From an uncultured Acidobacteriota bacterium (GTDB lineage Bacteria; Acidobacteriota; CAIWXX01): 37,556 nt of DNA. Position numbers and translations under genes: made by a program. The notes below the pieces were generated by a model. That model did not search any database and was not told where the DNA came from. It saw only the letters and a list, made by a program, of their open reading frames with translations. The stretch covers positions 1 to 37,556 of the forward strand of contig CAIWXX010000081.1 of the NCBI GenBank assembly GCA_903916735.1, written 5' to 3'. Positions 18,566 through 27,057 of the stretch are shown one piece after another (positions within the stretch are counted from its first letter, which is position 1; each line of letters starts with the position of its first letter).

Positions 18566-19384
18566 TCAACCCGCCGGTTTGATATACACGGACGGGTGTA
18601 CGCACCGGAGAGTGCTGACGAAACCGGTCAGGCTCTCGGAGTGACCGACGAAGAGGTAGCCCCCCGGCTTAAGGAGCCGTATGAATTCATCCAACAGGTT
18701 CTTCCGGACAGCGGTGTCAAAATAGATCATCACGTTCCGGCAAAAAATTGCGTCCATCGGTCCACGCATCGGGAAGGGCGTCACCGAAAGGTTCAATCGT
18801 CTGAAGACGATCAGTCTCTTGACTATATCCTTAATCCTGAATAAGGCATCCCGCCCTCGTCCCTCCTGCTCGAAATACTTCGCTCGCCAGGCTGCAGGAA
18901 CATCTTTCACTTTAACCGAAACGTACTCTCCTCTCAGGCATTCCTTCAGTATCCGAGTCGAAATGTCGGTTGCCAGGATCCGCTGATTGATCCTCGCATC
19001 ACCCATCGCATCCAAAACCGTCATCCCGATCGTATAGGGCTCTTCGCCCGAGGAGCATCCGGCCGACCAAAACCTGAATTGTCGTTGTCCGTCGGAAAGC
19101 CACTGGCACACTAACTGCTTGAGCAGCTCGAAATGGTCAGGTTCTCTAAGGAATCGAGTGACATTGGTCGAAATAGCATCAAGCAAGTGGATGATTTCTT
19201 CGCCTGTATCGTCTTCGAGGATAACCCTGAGATAGTCACTGGATTCTTCGACTCCGAGCACCCGCATGCGTTTTGCGATTCGGGCGCTCACCAGAGTTAC
19301 TTTGTTATCGTTGAGGGTAATGCCGCTCTTGTCGTAGATGATCTTTACAAGTTGGTTATAGACGGCTCTATTCATGTGCGTCAC
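18566..19384 (-). CDS. cheR: Chemotaxis protein methyltransferase CheR
   Basis: This 272-residue SAM-dependent methyltransferase acts on receptor glutamates. It has the N-terminal helical domain (about 5-75), NVTRFLREPDHF (variant of the usual N-x-T-x-F-F-R segment), the SAM-binding loop FWSAGCSSGEEPYT (about 105-118), and IFCRNVMIYFD plus LLKPGGYLFVGHSESL near the C-terminus. The start is a GTG with AAGGAA 11 nt upstream; an ATG three codons later is an alternative. Its first bases overlap a possible 46-codon gene (19368-19508). It probably balances CheB on the MCP at the right edge. Confidence 0.95.
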   Translation of the reverse strand: MTHMNRAVYNQLVKIIYDKSGITLNDNKVTLVSARIAKRMRVLGVEESSDYLRVILEDDTGEEIIHLLDAISTNVTRFLREPDHFELLKQLVCQWLSDGQRQFRFWSAGCSSGEEPYTIGMTVLDAMGDARINQRILATDISTRILKECLRGEYVSVKVKDVPAAWRAKYFEQEGRGRDALFRIKDIVKRLIVFRRLNLSVTPFPMRGPMDAIFCRNVMIYFDTAVRKNLLDEFIRLLKPGGYLFVGHSESLTGFVSTLRCVHPSVYIKPAG

Positions 19385-19508
19385 ACGCGGTCGGGAGTTC
19401 CTTCAGAATGATCGCTACTCGAACAATCATATCAAAAATGATCAGAAAGGCTGTTAGATAAGGATAGGGCATTGCCGCAGCTATTGCTCGTTTGGTGAGT
19501 GATTTCAT
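19368..19508 (-). CDS. Possible 46-residue membrane peptide overlapping cheR
   Basis: This short open frame lies in the 208-bp gap between cheA and cheR. It reads MKSLTKRAIAAAMPYPYLTA, then a hydrophobic run FLIIFDMIVRVAIIL, then a short polar tail. The profile (basic N-terminus, one helix of about 17 hydrophobic residues) suits a small inner-membrane peptide. Its TAG lies 15 nt inside cheR in another frame, so it could couple to cheR translation. Weak points are the lack of a good ribosome-binding site and the short length. No family is recognised. Confidence 0.35.
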   Translation of the reverse strand: MKSLTKRAIAAAMPYPYLTAFLIIFDMIVRVAIILKELPTACDAHE

Positions 19509-19592
19509 GCCTGCATCCGATGGTGTGCCCCCCTGAGGGTCATGTCAGTGCCTTTTCTCCAACCCGCGCATCTTTACTCGCCTGCACATTGC

Positions 19593-22274
19593 TCATTGGT
19601 TCGCGAGCCTTATGATCTCGCCGATATCGAGGATAAGACTCACCGACCCGTCAGTCATGATCGCCCCTCCGGCTATCCCTTGCATGTCTCCGATGCCGTC
19701 GCCCAGTTTCTTGATGACGACTTGCTGCTGATCAATGATGTCATCGACCAATAGGCCGACTCGTTTTCCGAGCGCATCTTCGACGATCAGGATGATGCCG
19801 TCGGCAACTTGCTGCCGGGCGCTCGTTTGCTCGAAAATTTCGGCGAGCCGGGCCAGCCTCAGAAGATCGCCGCGGACTTCCACCATTTCACCTTTGCCGA
19901 TAACCGTCAAAATTTGATCTTCGCGGGGTTTTATCGATTCGAGTATCGATAGCGTCGGTACGATGTACCGCTGATTGTCCAGCTTGACGATCATGCCGTT
20001 AATGATGGCGAGCGTCAGGGGCAGTCGAATTGTAAAACGGGTCCCCTTTCCGGCCTCAGTGTGAATATCAACCACTCCACGCAATGCCTGGATGTTCTTC
20101 CTGACGACATCCATCCCGACACCTCTTCCCGAAATGTCCGTCACTACCTTGGCTGTTGAGAAGCCGGGCATGAAAATAAACTGGCAAATTTCTGAGTCGG
20201 CAGGCCGTGCATCGGCTTTGCAGAGACCCTTCTGTATCGCCTTCTGAAGGATTGCCTGCACATCCAATCCCTGGCCGTCATCTTCGATTTCGATGCATAC
20301 ATTTCCGGCCTTGTGATAAGCCCGCAAGGTAATCCGGGACTTGGTGGGTTTTCCTGCAGCCGTTCGATCCTCGGTCGATTCGATTCCATGGTCAAGGGAA
20401 TTCCGGATCATGTGGATAAGCGGATCGCTGATATTCTCGACGACCGACTTGTCGATTTCGGTGTCTTCACCTTCCATGATGAACTCGACATCCTTTTCCA
20501 TTTTTTTCGAAAGATCGCGGACGAGCCGTGCCATTTTCTGGAACGTCGGCTTGATGGAGATCATTCGGAGCGACATGGAGAGTTCCTGTATCTGACGCAT
20601 GACGAGGGCCGCGTGTGCGATTTTCTTTTCAAGGACGTTGTTGCCTGTCTGACGCACGGCTGAATCGGCGTATACCATGGATTGCGCGATGACAGCTTCA
20701 CCGATGGCATCGATGAGTTGGTCCAGCCGGGTGATGGGAACCTTGATGGTTTCTTCGACTGCTGCCGCCGCGCGACCGGCTATTTGGCTGGCGAGTGCCG
20801 CACCCACGTCACGGGCTGGAATTCCTTTCTCTGCGATGAGAATCTCGCCGAGCTTGCGCATATCTCCGGCTTGCTGTTTCCGGAAAGCATCCTCGATTTC
20901 GCGAGGTGAGACTGAGCCGTCTTCCGCCAGTATTTCTCCGATCTTCTTTTCCGGAAGCACGGCGTGAACTCGATCCATAGGAGGTTGGATGGGCGGGGGC
21001 ATGGATAATCGATTGATTGTGGATTGAAAATTTCCAGGGATGAAATATGAAGCTCCGCCAAGCGCTCCTTCGACCGAGTTGATCAACCCTCGCATACAAT
21101 CCACTGCCTCAAGCAGAAGGTCGATGTGTGCAAAGGAGAGCGTTAATGTTCCTTTGCGTGCCTGATCCATGAGGCTTTCCATGTTGTGCGCCAGAAGTTG
21201 GATTTCTTGCATTCCAAGAAAGCTCGATACCCCTTTGATCGTGTGACAGCCTCTGAAGACGCTGTTGAGATGATCGGCGTTTGTCGGTTCTGTTTCAAGG
21301 TTCAGAAGCAACGGGTCTATCTTGTCAAGGTGGTCACGAGCTTCAGTAATGAAATCCTTGACAATGGACGGGTCTCCTGTGAACGCCGTACCTCCCAAAA
21401 CAGGCTCGGATTGGAGTGACTCCTGTCTCATGGTTTCTTCCACCTGAGTTCCGGGCGCTGAAACGGGCTCAGAGCCTTGAGGCGGCTTCTCAGACGGTTT
21501 CTTTTTCTCTTCACACAACGACTGGATCAGCAGATTGACTGTAGCATCCTGTAGCCGCAAGACGGTGCCGGTCGCCATCTGGCTGAACCGTTCGGCCAGG
21601 AAATCCTTCAACTTCAGGAGTGCATCTGCCGACATGCGGTCGTTTTCGATGCATTCCTCGACCCCATGAATAAGCTTCGAATAGTCGCTCAGGTCCAACA
21701 CGCCCAGTTCGCCCTTGAGCGTGTGGAGGCGGCGTTTGATTTCAGCCATAGCCTGAGTGGAACCCTTTTCGAACTCGATGCAGCAGACCTCAAAATCCTC
21801 GAGAGTTGACTGTTGCTGTGCAGCGAACTTCAGGAGCAGATCATCCGGAGATCGAGCCCGATCGACTGATGAAGGCCGGCCCTCAAGGAGCGATGCCCCT
21901 TCCGGTGGATTTGTGTTGTCCCATTCGTCATCCATCGATTCGTCTCTCTTCTGTACCACGCGCGTTTGAGAGAGTCCCTCAATGTACTTGCGCATCTTGT
22001 CGACGGCTTCGCCGAGCTTTGAACAACCGCCGCCGAAGTCGGCATCACCTGCAATCATCCGTTCCGCAAGTTTTGCCGTGCGCGATGCAAGTGCGATGAA
22101 AGCCGAGGGGAGACCGCCTTCGAGTGAAAGGTCCCTGAGCTTGGCCTGGATCTGCGCAAGGTCGGACAGATCGCTCTTGTCGAGCATCGGAATGCCGGCG
22201 GCGATGTCGTTGAGCAATTCTCTGAGATTGAGGGGAGATCTTTTGGTATCGCTTTTTGCTTCCTGCTTCTTCAT
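19593..22274 (-). CDS. cheA: Chemotaxis histidine kinase CheA with two Hpt domains
   Basis: This 893-residue kinase phosphorylates CheY and CheB. The start at MKKQEAK follows AAGGGG at good spacing. Order of parts: an unassigned helical N-terminus (about 15-105); Hpt1 with His184 in LHTLKGELGVL; Hpt2 with His344 in CHTIKGVSSFLG; a linker (443-497) with two tandem GspE-N-like units (KKIGEILAEDG, RKLGEILIAEK); dimerisation helices (about 510-575); an ATPase domain with N box HMIRNSLDHG (621-630), DDGQGLD and GRGVGMDVV; and a C-terminal CheW-like domain (about 755-893). No P2-type CheY-binding domain is obvious. No separate cheW lies in this window, so receptor coupling needs a cheW elsewhere or relies on this domain. 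Confidence 0.95.
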   Translation of the reverse strand: MKKQEAKSDTKRSPLNLRELLNDIAAGIPMLDKSDLSDLAQIQAKLRDLSLEGGLPSAFIALASRTAKLAERMIAGDADFGGGCSKLGEAVDKMRKYIEGLSQTRVVQKRDESMDDEWDNTNPPEGASLLEGRPSSVDRARSPDDLLLKFAAQQQSTLEDFEVCCIEFEKGSTQAMAEIKRRLHTLKGELGVLDLSDYSKLIHGVEECIENDRMSADALLKLKDFLAERFSQMATGTVLRLQDATVNLLIQSLCEEKKKPSEKPPQGSEPVSAPGTQVEETMRQESLQSEPVLGGTAFTGDPSIVKDFITEARDHLDKIDPLLLNLETEPTNADHLNSVFRGCHTIKGVSSFLGMQEIQLLAHNMESLMDQARKGTLTLSFAHIDLLLEAVDCMRGLINSVEGALGGASYFIPGNFQSTINRLSMPPPIQPPMDRVHAVLPEKKIGEILAEDGSVSPREIEDAFRKQQAGDMRKLGEILIAEKGIPARDVGAALASQIAGRAAAAVEETIKVPITRLDQLIDAIGEAVIAQSMVYADSAVRQTGNNVLEKKIAHAALVMRQIQELSMSLRMISIKPTFQKMARLVRDLSKKMEKDVEFIMEGEDTEIDKSVVENISDPLIHMIRNSLDHGIESTEDRTAAGKPTKSRITLRAYHKAGNVCIEIEDDGQGLDVQAILQKAIQKGLCKADARPADSEICQFIFMPGFSTAKVVTDISGRGVGMDVVRKNIQALRGVVDIHTEAGKGTRFTIRLPLTLAIINGMIVKLDNQRYIVPTLSILESIKPREDQILTVIGKGEMVEVRGDLLRLARLAEIFEQTSARQQVADGIILIVEDALGKRVGLLVDDIIDQQQVVIKKLGDGIGDMQGIAGGAIMTDGSVSLILDIGEIIRLANQ

Positions 22275-22384
22275 AGAAGTCAACCCCTTTTTTCCGAGGA
22301 CATCTCTGGGCTGCAACACGATTGTGAGCTTTCCAGTAACAAGGACGCGGGAGACGAGGTGAGCGATCGATGATCTTTCATAGC

Positions 22385-24436
22385 CTATTCTAACAATTTG
22401 CGGATGGCGAGGAGTAGCTCTTTCGGACTCAGGGGTTTGAGTGCAAGGTGAGTGATGTCATCAGGCTGAAAATCGCTTCCGAGATAGCTGTGGCTGTAAC
22501 CGCTGAAAAAGATGATCGGAAATCTCGGCCTGACTTTTCGAATGAAGTCGCGTACCGATCGGCCGCCTTTTTTCGGCATGACGATATCGAGGAGCGCCAT
22601 GTCGAACTTGCTCGGATCCTCACTGAACGCCCGTATGGCCTCTTCGCCATCCGATGCCACAATGACGCGATATCCTGCGTTTTCAAGAAGTTTTACGATC
22701 AGGGTGCGAACGGCCTGTTCGTCTTCGGCGAGGAGGATCGTCTCGGATCCGCCATGGACTATGATCGGGATTCCTGCCGTCTCTGCTTCTTTCGGCGGTG
22801 TAAGCGCCATCGGGATGTAGATACGAAAAGTTGTCCCCCGCTCAGGATGGCCATCGACGGTAATGAACCCGTCGTGTTGCTTCACGATACCGTAGACTGT
22901 TGCAAGGCCAAGGCCTGTCCCTTTGCCAACTCCCTTCGTCGTGAAAAATGGTTCGAAGATGTGCTCCTGCACTTCCGGCGTCATTCCGATTCCGGTATCG
23001 GAAACGAACAAAACGACATAATCCCTTTCTCTGGCTTCCGGGTGGAGTTTACAGTATTCCGAATCCAGGCAGGCATGCTCGGTGCCGACCGTCAGCATGC
23101 CTCCTTCCGGCATGGCATCCCGGGAGTTCACACACAGGTTGATCAGTATCTGCTCGATTTGCCCCGGATCAGCATATATCGTTTTTAGTCCGTTTCCCGG
23201 TACGATTTTAAGCTCGACATGTTCCCCGATTAAAGGGCGCAGCATCTTCATGATGCCTGAAATGAGATCGTTCAGATGAATCAATCGCGGCTGCAGCGTT
23301 TCTCGCCGGCTGAAGGCGAGGAGCTGCCGGACGAGCGTCCGGCCGCGTTCAGCAGCCGATAGCACCTCTTTGAGATGCGCGCGCAATTGCTCATTGGATT
23401 CGACCTGCAGCAGGGCCAGCTCCCCGTATCCGACGACTGCCTGAAGTATGTTGTTGAAGTCATGTGCCACACCTCCAGCCAGTTGACCGACGGCCTCCAT
23501 CTTTTGTGCCTGGCGAAGCTGGGTTTCAAGCCTCTCATGCTCTCGTTCCGCCTGCACGGCCTCAATCTCCGAGCTGATCCGTGCCGAAATCACGCTCAAT
23601 AGCGGCTGAGCGGTTTCCGGCACATACATCCGGCTCCGAGTCAGACAGCCCAATACGCCTAGGATGGATCCATCGGCTGCGCGGAGTGACATGCCCACAT
23701 AGCCTTGGGCTCCGAGCCCGGCAAGTTCCTTGTCGTTGGGGAAATGCTCTTGAACACCGTCGGGAATGATTGTGTATCCTTCCTGGATGCTTCGTTCAAA
23801 TGGGGTTTCATGGAGGATATATGTAAAATCGCAGACGATCCTGCCGTCCATGAGAACCGACAGTCCACGAACCATGCTGTTGTCGACGATTTCTCCAATG
23901 ACAACAATGTCCGCTTTCAGGTATTGAGCCAGGTTGAAGGCGGCTCTGTCGAAACACTCCTGTCCCGTCACACCGACCGTCGCTGATACAATGGCCCGGA
24001 AAGCGGCCTCTGCCTTCTTTCGTTCCATCACGTTGTCCCACTCACGAAGGGCACGATCCACGACATGAGGCATCTCGGCGAATGTTTGAGGGGATTTGAC
24101 GACGTAATCTAGCGCTCCTCTTTTGATCATCTCGACAGCCACGTACTCATTTCCGTGGCTCGTCATGACGACAACGGGGGTCACACCCAACCCGGACTCG
24201 ATCACATCGAGTCCGCGTCCATCGGGGAGAAGGAAATCGGTGATGATCAGGTCAGGGCGATTCTGTGAAATTCGCTGCCGGGCCTCACTGACCGTCGCCG
24301 CTGCGGTGAGTGAGAAACGATCGGTGGAGCCCTCGAATGCGCGACGGATAAGCTCGACATGTCCACTCTCATCTTCCACCAGCAGGATGTTTTTCGGGCT
24401 CTCCGCCATGGTCTTCTTTTCCTTCGCTGAACTCAT
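22385..24436 (-). CDS. Hybrid histidine kinase: receiver-GAF-kinase-receiver
   Basis: This 683-residue cytoplasmic hybrid kinase has no membrane segments. The N-terminal receiver (about 15-130) has phosphoacceptor Asp67 in [16 protein letters not shown]-like sensory domain follows (about 145-290). The HisKA domain has His325 in GGVAHDFNN, followed by the HATPase domain with N box [20 protein letters not shown] and [15 protein letters not shown]. The C-terminal receiver has Asp617 in [11 protein letters not shown]. The ATG lies 10 nt past the stop of the preceding response regulator with GGAG upstream; MAESPK nine codons later also follows a purine-rich tract. It is 110 bp before cheA. The leading receiver suggests it takes phosphoryl input from an upstream kinase, perhaps the Rcp1-like partner system. 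Confidence 0.93.
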   Translation of the reverse strand: MSSAKEKKTMAESPKNILLVEDESGHVELIRRAFEGSTDRFSLTAAATVSEARQRISQNRPDLIITDFLLPDGRGLDVIESGLGVTPVVVMTSHGNEYVAVEMIKRGALDYVVKSPQTFAEMPHVVDRALREWDNVMERKKAEAAFRAIVSATVGVTGQECFDRAAFNLAQYLKADIVVIGEIVDNSMVRGLSVLMDGRIVCDFTYILHETPFERSIQEGYTIIPDGVQEHFPNDKELAGLGAQGYVGMSLRAADGSILGVLGCLTRSRMYVPETAQPLLSVISARISSEIEAVQAEREHERLETQLRQAQKMEAVGQLAGGVAHDFNNILQAVVGYGELALLQVESNEQLRAHLKEVLSAAERGRTLVRQLLAFSRRETLQPRLIHLNDLISGIMKMLRPLIGEHVELKIVPGNGLKTIYADPGQIEQILINLCVNSRDAMPEGGMLTVGTEHACLDSEYCKLHPEARERDYVVLFVSDTGIGMTPEVQEHIFEPFFTTKGVGKGTGLGLATVYGIVKQHDGFITVDGHPERGTTFRIYIPMALTPPKEAETAGIPIIVHGGSETILLAEDEQAVRTLIVKLLENAGYRVIVASDGEEAIRAFSEDPSKFDMALLDIVMPKKGGRSVRDFIRKVRPRFPIIFFSGYSHSYLGSDFQPDDITHLALKPLSPKELLLAIRKLLE

Positions 24437-24445
24437 GATCTCCGG

Positions 24446-24886
24446 CTACAGTGGGTTCCTGTTCCAGCAAAGCCAATAGAAACCGAGATCTCGCATAAGC
24501 TTGGTGAACATGCCGAAATCAACGGGTTTAACAATGTAGCTGTTCGCATGGTATTCATAGGCTCGTGCGATGTCTGTTTCCGCTTCAGATGTCGTCAGCA
24601 CAACGACCGGGATATCACGGAGTTGGGGCTGCGTCTTCACTTCTCGTAGAACGTCGAGTCCATCGATCTTGGGGAGACGCAGATCGAGCAAGATCACGTT
24701 GGGCCTTGGAAACTTCTCATGGTCGCCGTATTCTCCTCGTTGGAAGAGATAATCAAGCGCCGCCTCGCCATCCTGAACGACGCGAATGGGATTCGCGACA
24801 TTGTGATCTCCGAAACTTCGGATCACCAGCTCCGCGTGCGGCTCGTTGTCCTCGACGAGGAGTATCGTCAATGGTTCTCCAATCAT
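24446..24886 (-). CDS. Rcp1-like single-domain response regulator
   Basis: This 146-residue receiver has phosphoacceptor Asp68 in ILLDLRLPKIDG and Lys in IVKPVD. The insertion with LDYLFQRGEYGDHEKFPRPN and the aromatic C-terminus (FTKLMRDLGFYWLCWNR) are typical of the Rcp1 family, which usually serves phytochrome-like or PAS/GAF kinases. GGAGGT at 8 nt fixes the ATG. It lies 17 bp downstream of the Cache-PAS kinase stop and 9 bp before the next hybrid kinase, so it probably relays between them. Confidence 0.95.
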   Translation of the reverse strand: MIGEPLTILLVEDNEPHAELVIRSFGDHNVANPIRVVQDGEAALDYLFQRGEYGDHEKFPRPNVILLDLRLPKIDGLDVLREVKTQPQLRDIPVVVLTTSEAETDIARAYEYHANSYIVKPVDFGMFTKLMRDLGFYWLCWNRNPL

Positions 24887-24903
24887 GGATATTGACCTCC
24901 TTG

Positions 24904-27057
24904 TTATTTTCCGAGTGATGGTTCGGGCAACGTGAGACAGAACGTGCTCCCATGTCCAACGCCATCAGATTCGACCCAGATACGGCCGCTGTGGACCTCG
25001 ACGATTCTCTTCGCTCGAGCAAGGCCTATTCCCGTGCCTTCGCTGGTTGGATCAAGTTTGTTGAACAAGCCGAAAACATTTTCGTGAAATCGGGAATCGA
25101 TGCCGATGCCGTTATCTCGGACGTAGATAACTGTTTTAGTTCCTTCCAGCCGGGAGCCGATTTCGATCCGGGGATTCGGCTGTGCCCCCATGAACTTCGC
25201 TGCATTGTCGATGAGATTCTGCATGACATCGAGCAGGCGTTTTCGGTCTCCATAAACCCTGGGAAACTCCGGCTGTACAACAACCTCGACTTTCTTGGCT
25301 GCGATCCTCCCGGAAACGAGCTCGATGGCGTCGGCGATGAGCTGGCGGAACGGCACCCAGTTCGGAGTGCCGATGATCCGGCCGATGCGAGAGAGCTCGA
25401 GCAGATCGTTCAGGAGTGCCGCCATTTTGTCGGCAGCATCGGAGATCCGAGCCAGGTCGCCGCGGATTCGATCTTCTTTTCCGTCTGCAAGATCCTGTGC
25501 CAACATCGACACGAAGCCCTTGATGGTGATGAGCGGACTCTTCAGATCATGGGATGCCGTGTAGGTGAATCGTTCGAGCTCGGCGTTCTTGAATCCCAGA
25601 TCCTTGATGAGGTTCTCCCTTTCCGCTTCGGCCTGTTTCCGGTCAGTGATGTCGAAGATGAGTCCGTCGATGTAAAGGGCATTGCCGTTTTCATCATAGA
25701 TCGGTACACCTTGCTCAAGGACGAAGATGTCTCCTTTTGTCTTTGTGTGGAGTCTGTATTCAATGGAAAAGGAACTCCGATTTTTGATGGCGCTCCTCAC
25801 GCCGCCAATGACTCGCCCTCGGTCTTCGTCGTGGATCAGTGGATCGATGGAACAGACATCCCCGGCATGGAGATCCGCTGCCTGGTATCCGCTGATGCCG
25901 AGAAGCGCGTCATTGAAGAATTCCATACGGTTCTTTTCCTGGATGTGGACTCGGTAGACGATTCCTGGAAGGTTTCCAACCAGTACCCGGTAGCGGCTTT
26001 GACTCTCTCGCAGCTCTTCCTCGACTCGGTTTCGTTCCGCGATCTCTCTTTCCAAATCGATGCTCAATTGTCGATAGTACTCTCCCGTCTGTTTCTTCCA
26101 GACATATCCGATGCTCGTGCCGGCAGCTAATATCATGGCGATCACGGCGAGAGTGATCGTGAGAGCCGCTTCTCGGATCGGCTCGTGGATCTCGCTTTCG
26201 TCCACCTTGCACACGAGAAACCATGGAGTATCGCGGACGCCCACGAGTGCAGCCTCAACCCGGATTCCACGGTAGTCGGTTCCGTTTGTCAATCCCGTAT
26301 TTCCGCGAATCGCCTTTGCCGCGGGGAGATCGGAGGAACTGAGAGGAAATCTTAATTTGAGCGCCGTTTTTTTTCTGTGCCTCAATTCATTGAGATAGAG
26401 GACATCATCTCCTTCACGCCGAACGAGGAGGGTCTCAGCCGTCGGGCTGTTTGTCGGCCACGATTCGATCAAAGGGAAGAGAAATTTGTAGGGGTTGATG
26501 CTCAGTACCAATACTCCCGATGCCGTCGCTGGAGATGTTCCTGCGGAACGCAAGGGAATAAAATAGTCGATGCGCGCTTGCCCAATGCTCTGGTCGAAAT
26601 AGAGATCGGACCATGTGATAGTGGTTCCTTGAATGGCTTTGGCGGCCATTTCTTCCGCCTTCCCATGGGTCCCAAGATTGGCCGGACCCGTTCTCAGCCG
26701 TACCGCAAGGACCCTGTCGAGAAGCAGCAGGCCCCAGCAGTCTTCTGAAAGCTCCTGGAGAGACCTCATGCAGGAAACCTCTTCCTGAGGGGGCCTTTTC
26801 GCTGAATTCTCGAGCCAGTCCAGGAGTCGAGCTGTGCATGCGCTCGATCGGATCAGTTCGGCGCCCTCTCTGCGATCGCGTATCCACCGGCTGATCTCAT
26901 CGGACTTGAGTGCCCCGATCGCCAGCAGATCCTTCTGTTTTTCCCTGAGGCTCTCATCTCGTTGAGTGCGATAATACAGATAGCCGGCGCCGCCGATTCC
27001 ACAGTACAGTGTGATGAGGATCAAGAGGAGATTGATGGGAAGCGGTCGTGCTTTCAT
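24904..27057 (-). CDS. Membrane sensor histidine kinase with Cache-like sensor and PAS domain
   Basis: This 717-residue inner-membrane kinase has a first membrane helix at about residues 8-28, a periplasmic Cache-like sensor of about 260 residues, and a second helix at about 295-315. A PAS domain follows (about 350-470, ending YIDGLIFDITDRKQAEAE). HisKA has His503 in SHDLKSPL; HATPase has N box NLIDNAAKF, RDNGIGID and GTGIGLARAKRIV. This kinase type (phytochrome-like C-terminus) commonly pairs with Rcp1-type regulators, and one is encoded next. The start ATG overlaps the stop of the previous kinase by 4 bases (ATGA). The periplasmic domain is paralogous to that of the kinase at 31292-34153. 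The ligand is unknown. Confidence 0.93.
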   Translation of the reverse strand: MKARPLPINLLLILITLYCGIGGAGYLYYRTQRDESLREKQKDLLAIGALKSDEISRWIRDRREGAELIRSSACTARLLDWLENSAKRPPQEEVSCMRSLQELSEDCWGLLLLDRVLAVRLRTGPANLGTHGKAEEMAAKAIQGTTITWSDLYFDQSIGQARIDYFIPLRSAGTSPATASGVLVLSINPYKFLFPLIESWPTNSPTAETLLVRREGDDVLYLNELRHRKKTALKLRFPLSSSDLPAAKAIRGNTGLTNGTDYRGIRVEAALVGVRDTPWFLVCKVDESEIHEPIREAALTITLAVIAMILAAGTSIGYVWKKQTGEYYRQLSIDLEREIAERNRVEEELRESQSRYRVLVGNLPGIVYRVHIQEKNRMEFFNDALLGISGYQAADLHAGDVCSIDPLIHDEDRGRVIGGVRSAIKNRSSFSIEYRLHTKTKGDIFVLEQGVPIYDENGNALYIDGLIFDITDRKQAEAERENLIKDLGFKNAELERFTYTASHDLKSPLITIKGFVSMLAQDLADGKEDRIRGDLARISDAADKMAALLNDLLELSRIGRIIGTPNWVPFRQLIADAIELVSGRIAAKKVEVVVQPEFPRVYGDRKRLLDVMQNLIDNAAKFMGAQPNPRIEIGSRLEGTKTVIYVRDNGIGIDSRFHENVFGLFNKLDPTSEGTGIGLARAKRIVEVHSGRIWVESDGVGHGSTFCLTLPEPSLGK

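Noticed and set aside
24952-26130. 392-codon rightward open frame
   Set aside because: It is entirely antisense to the well-supported Cache-PAS kinase and shows no domain of its own; typical of high-GC shadow frames.
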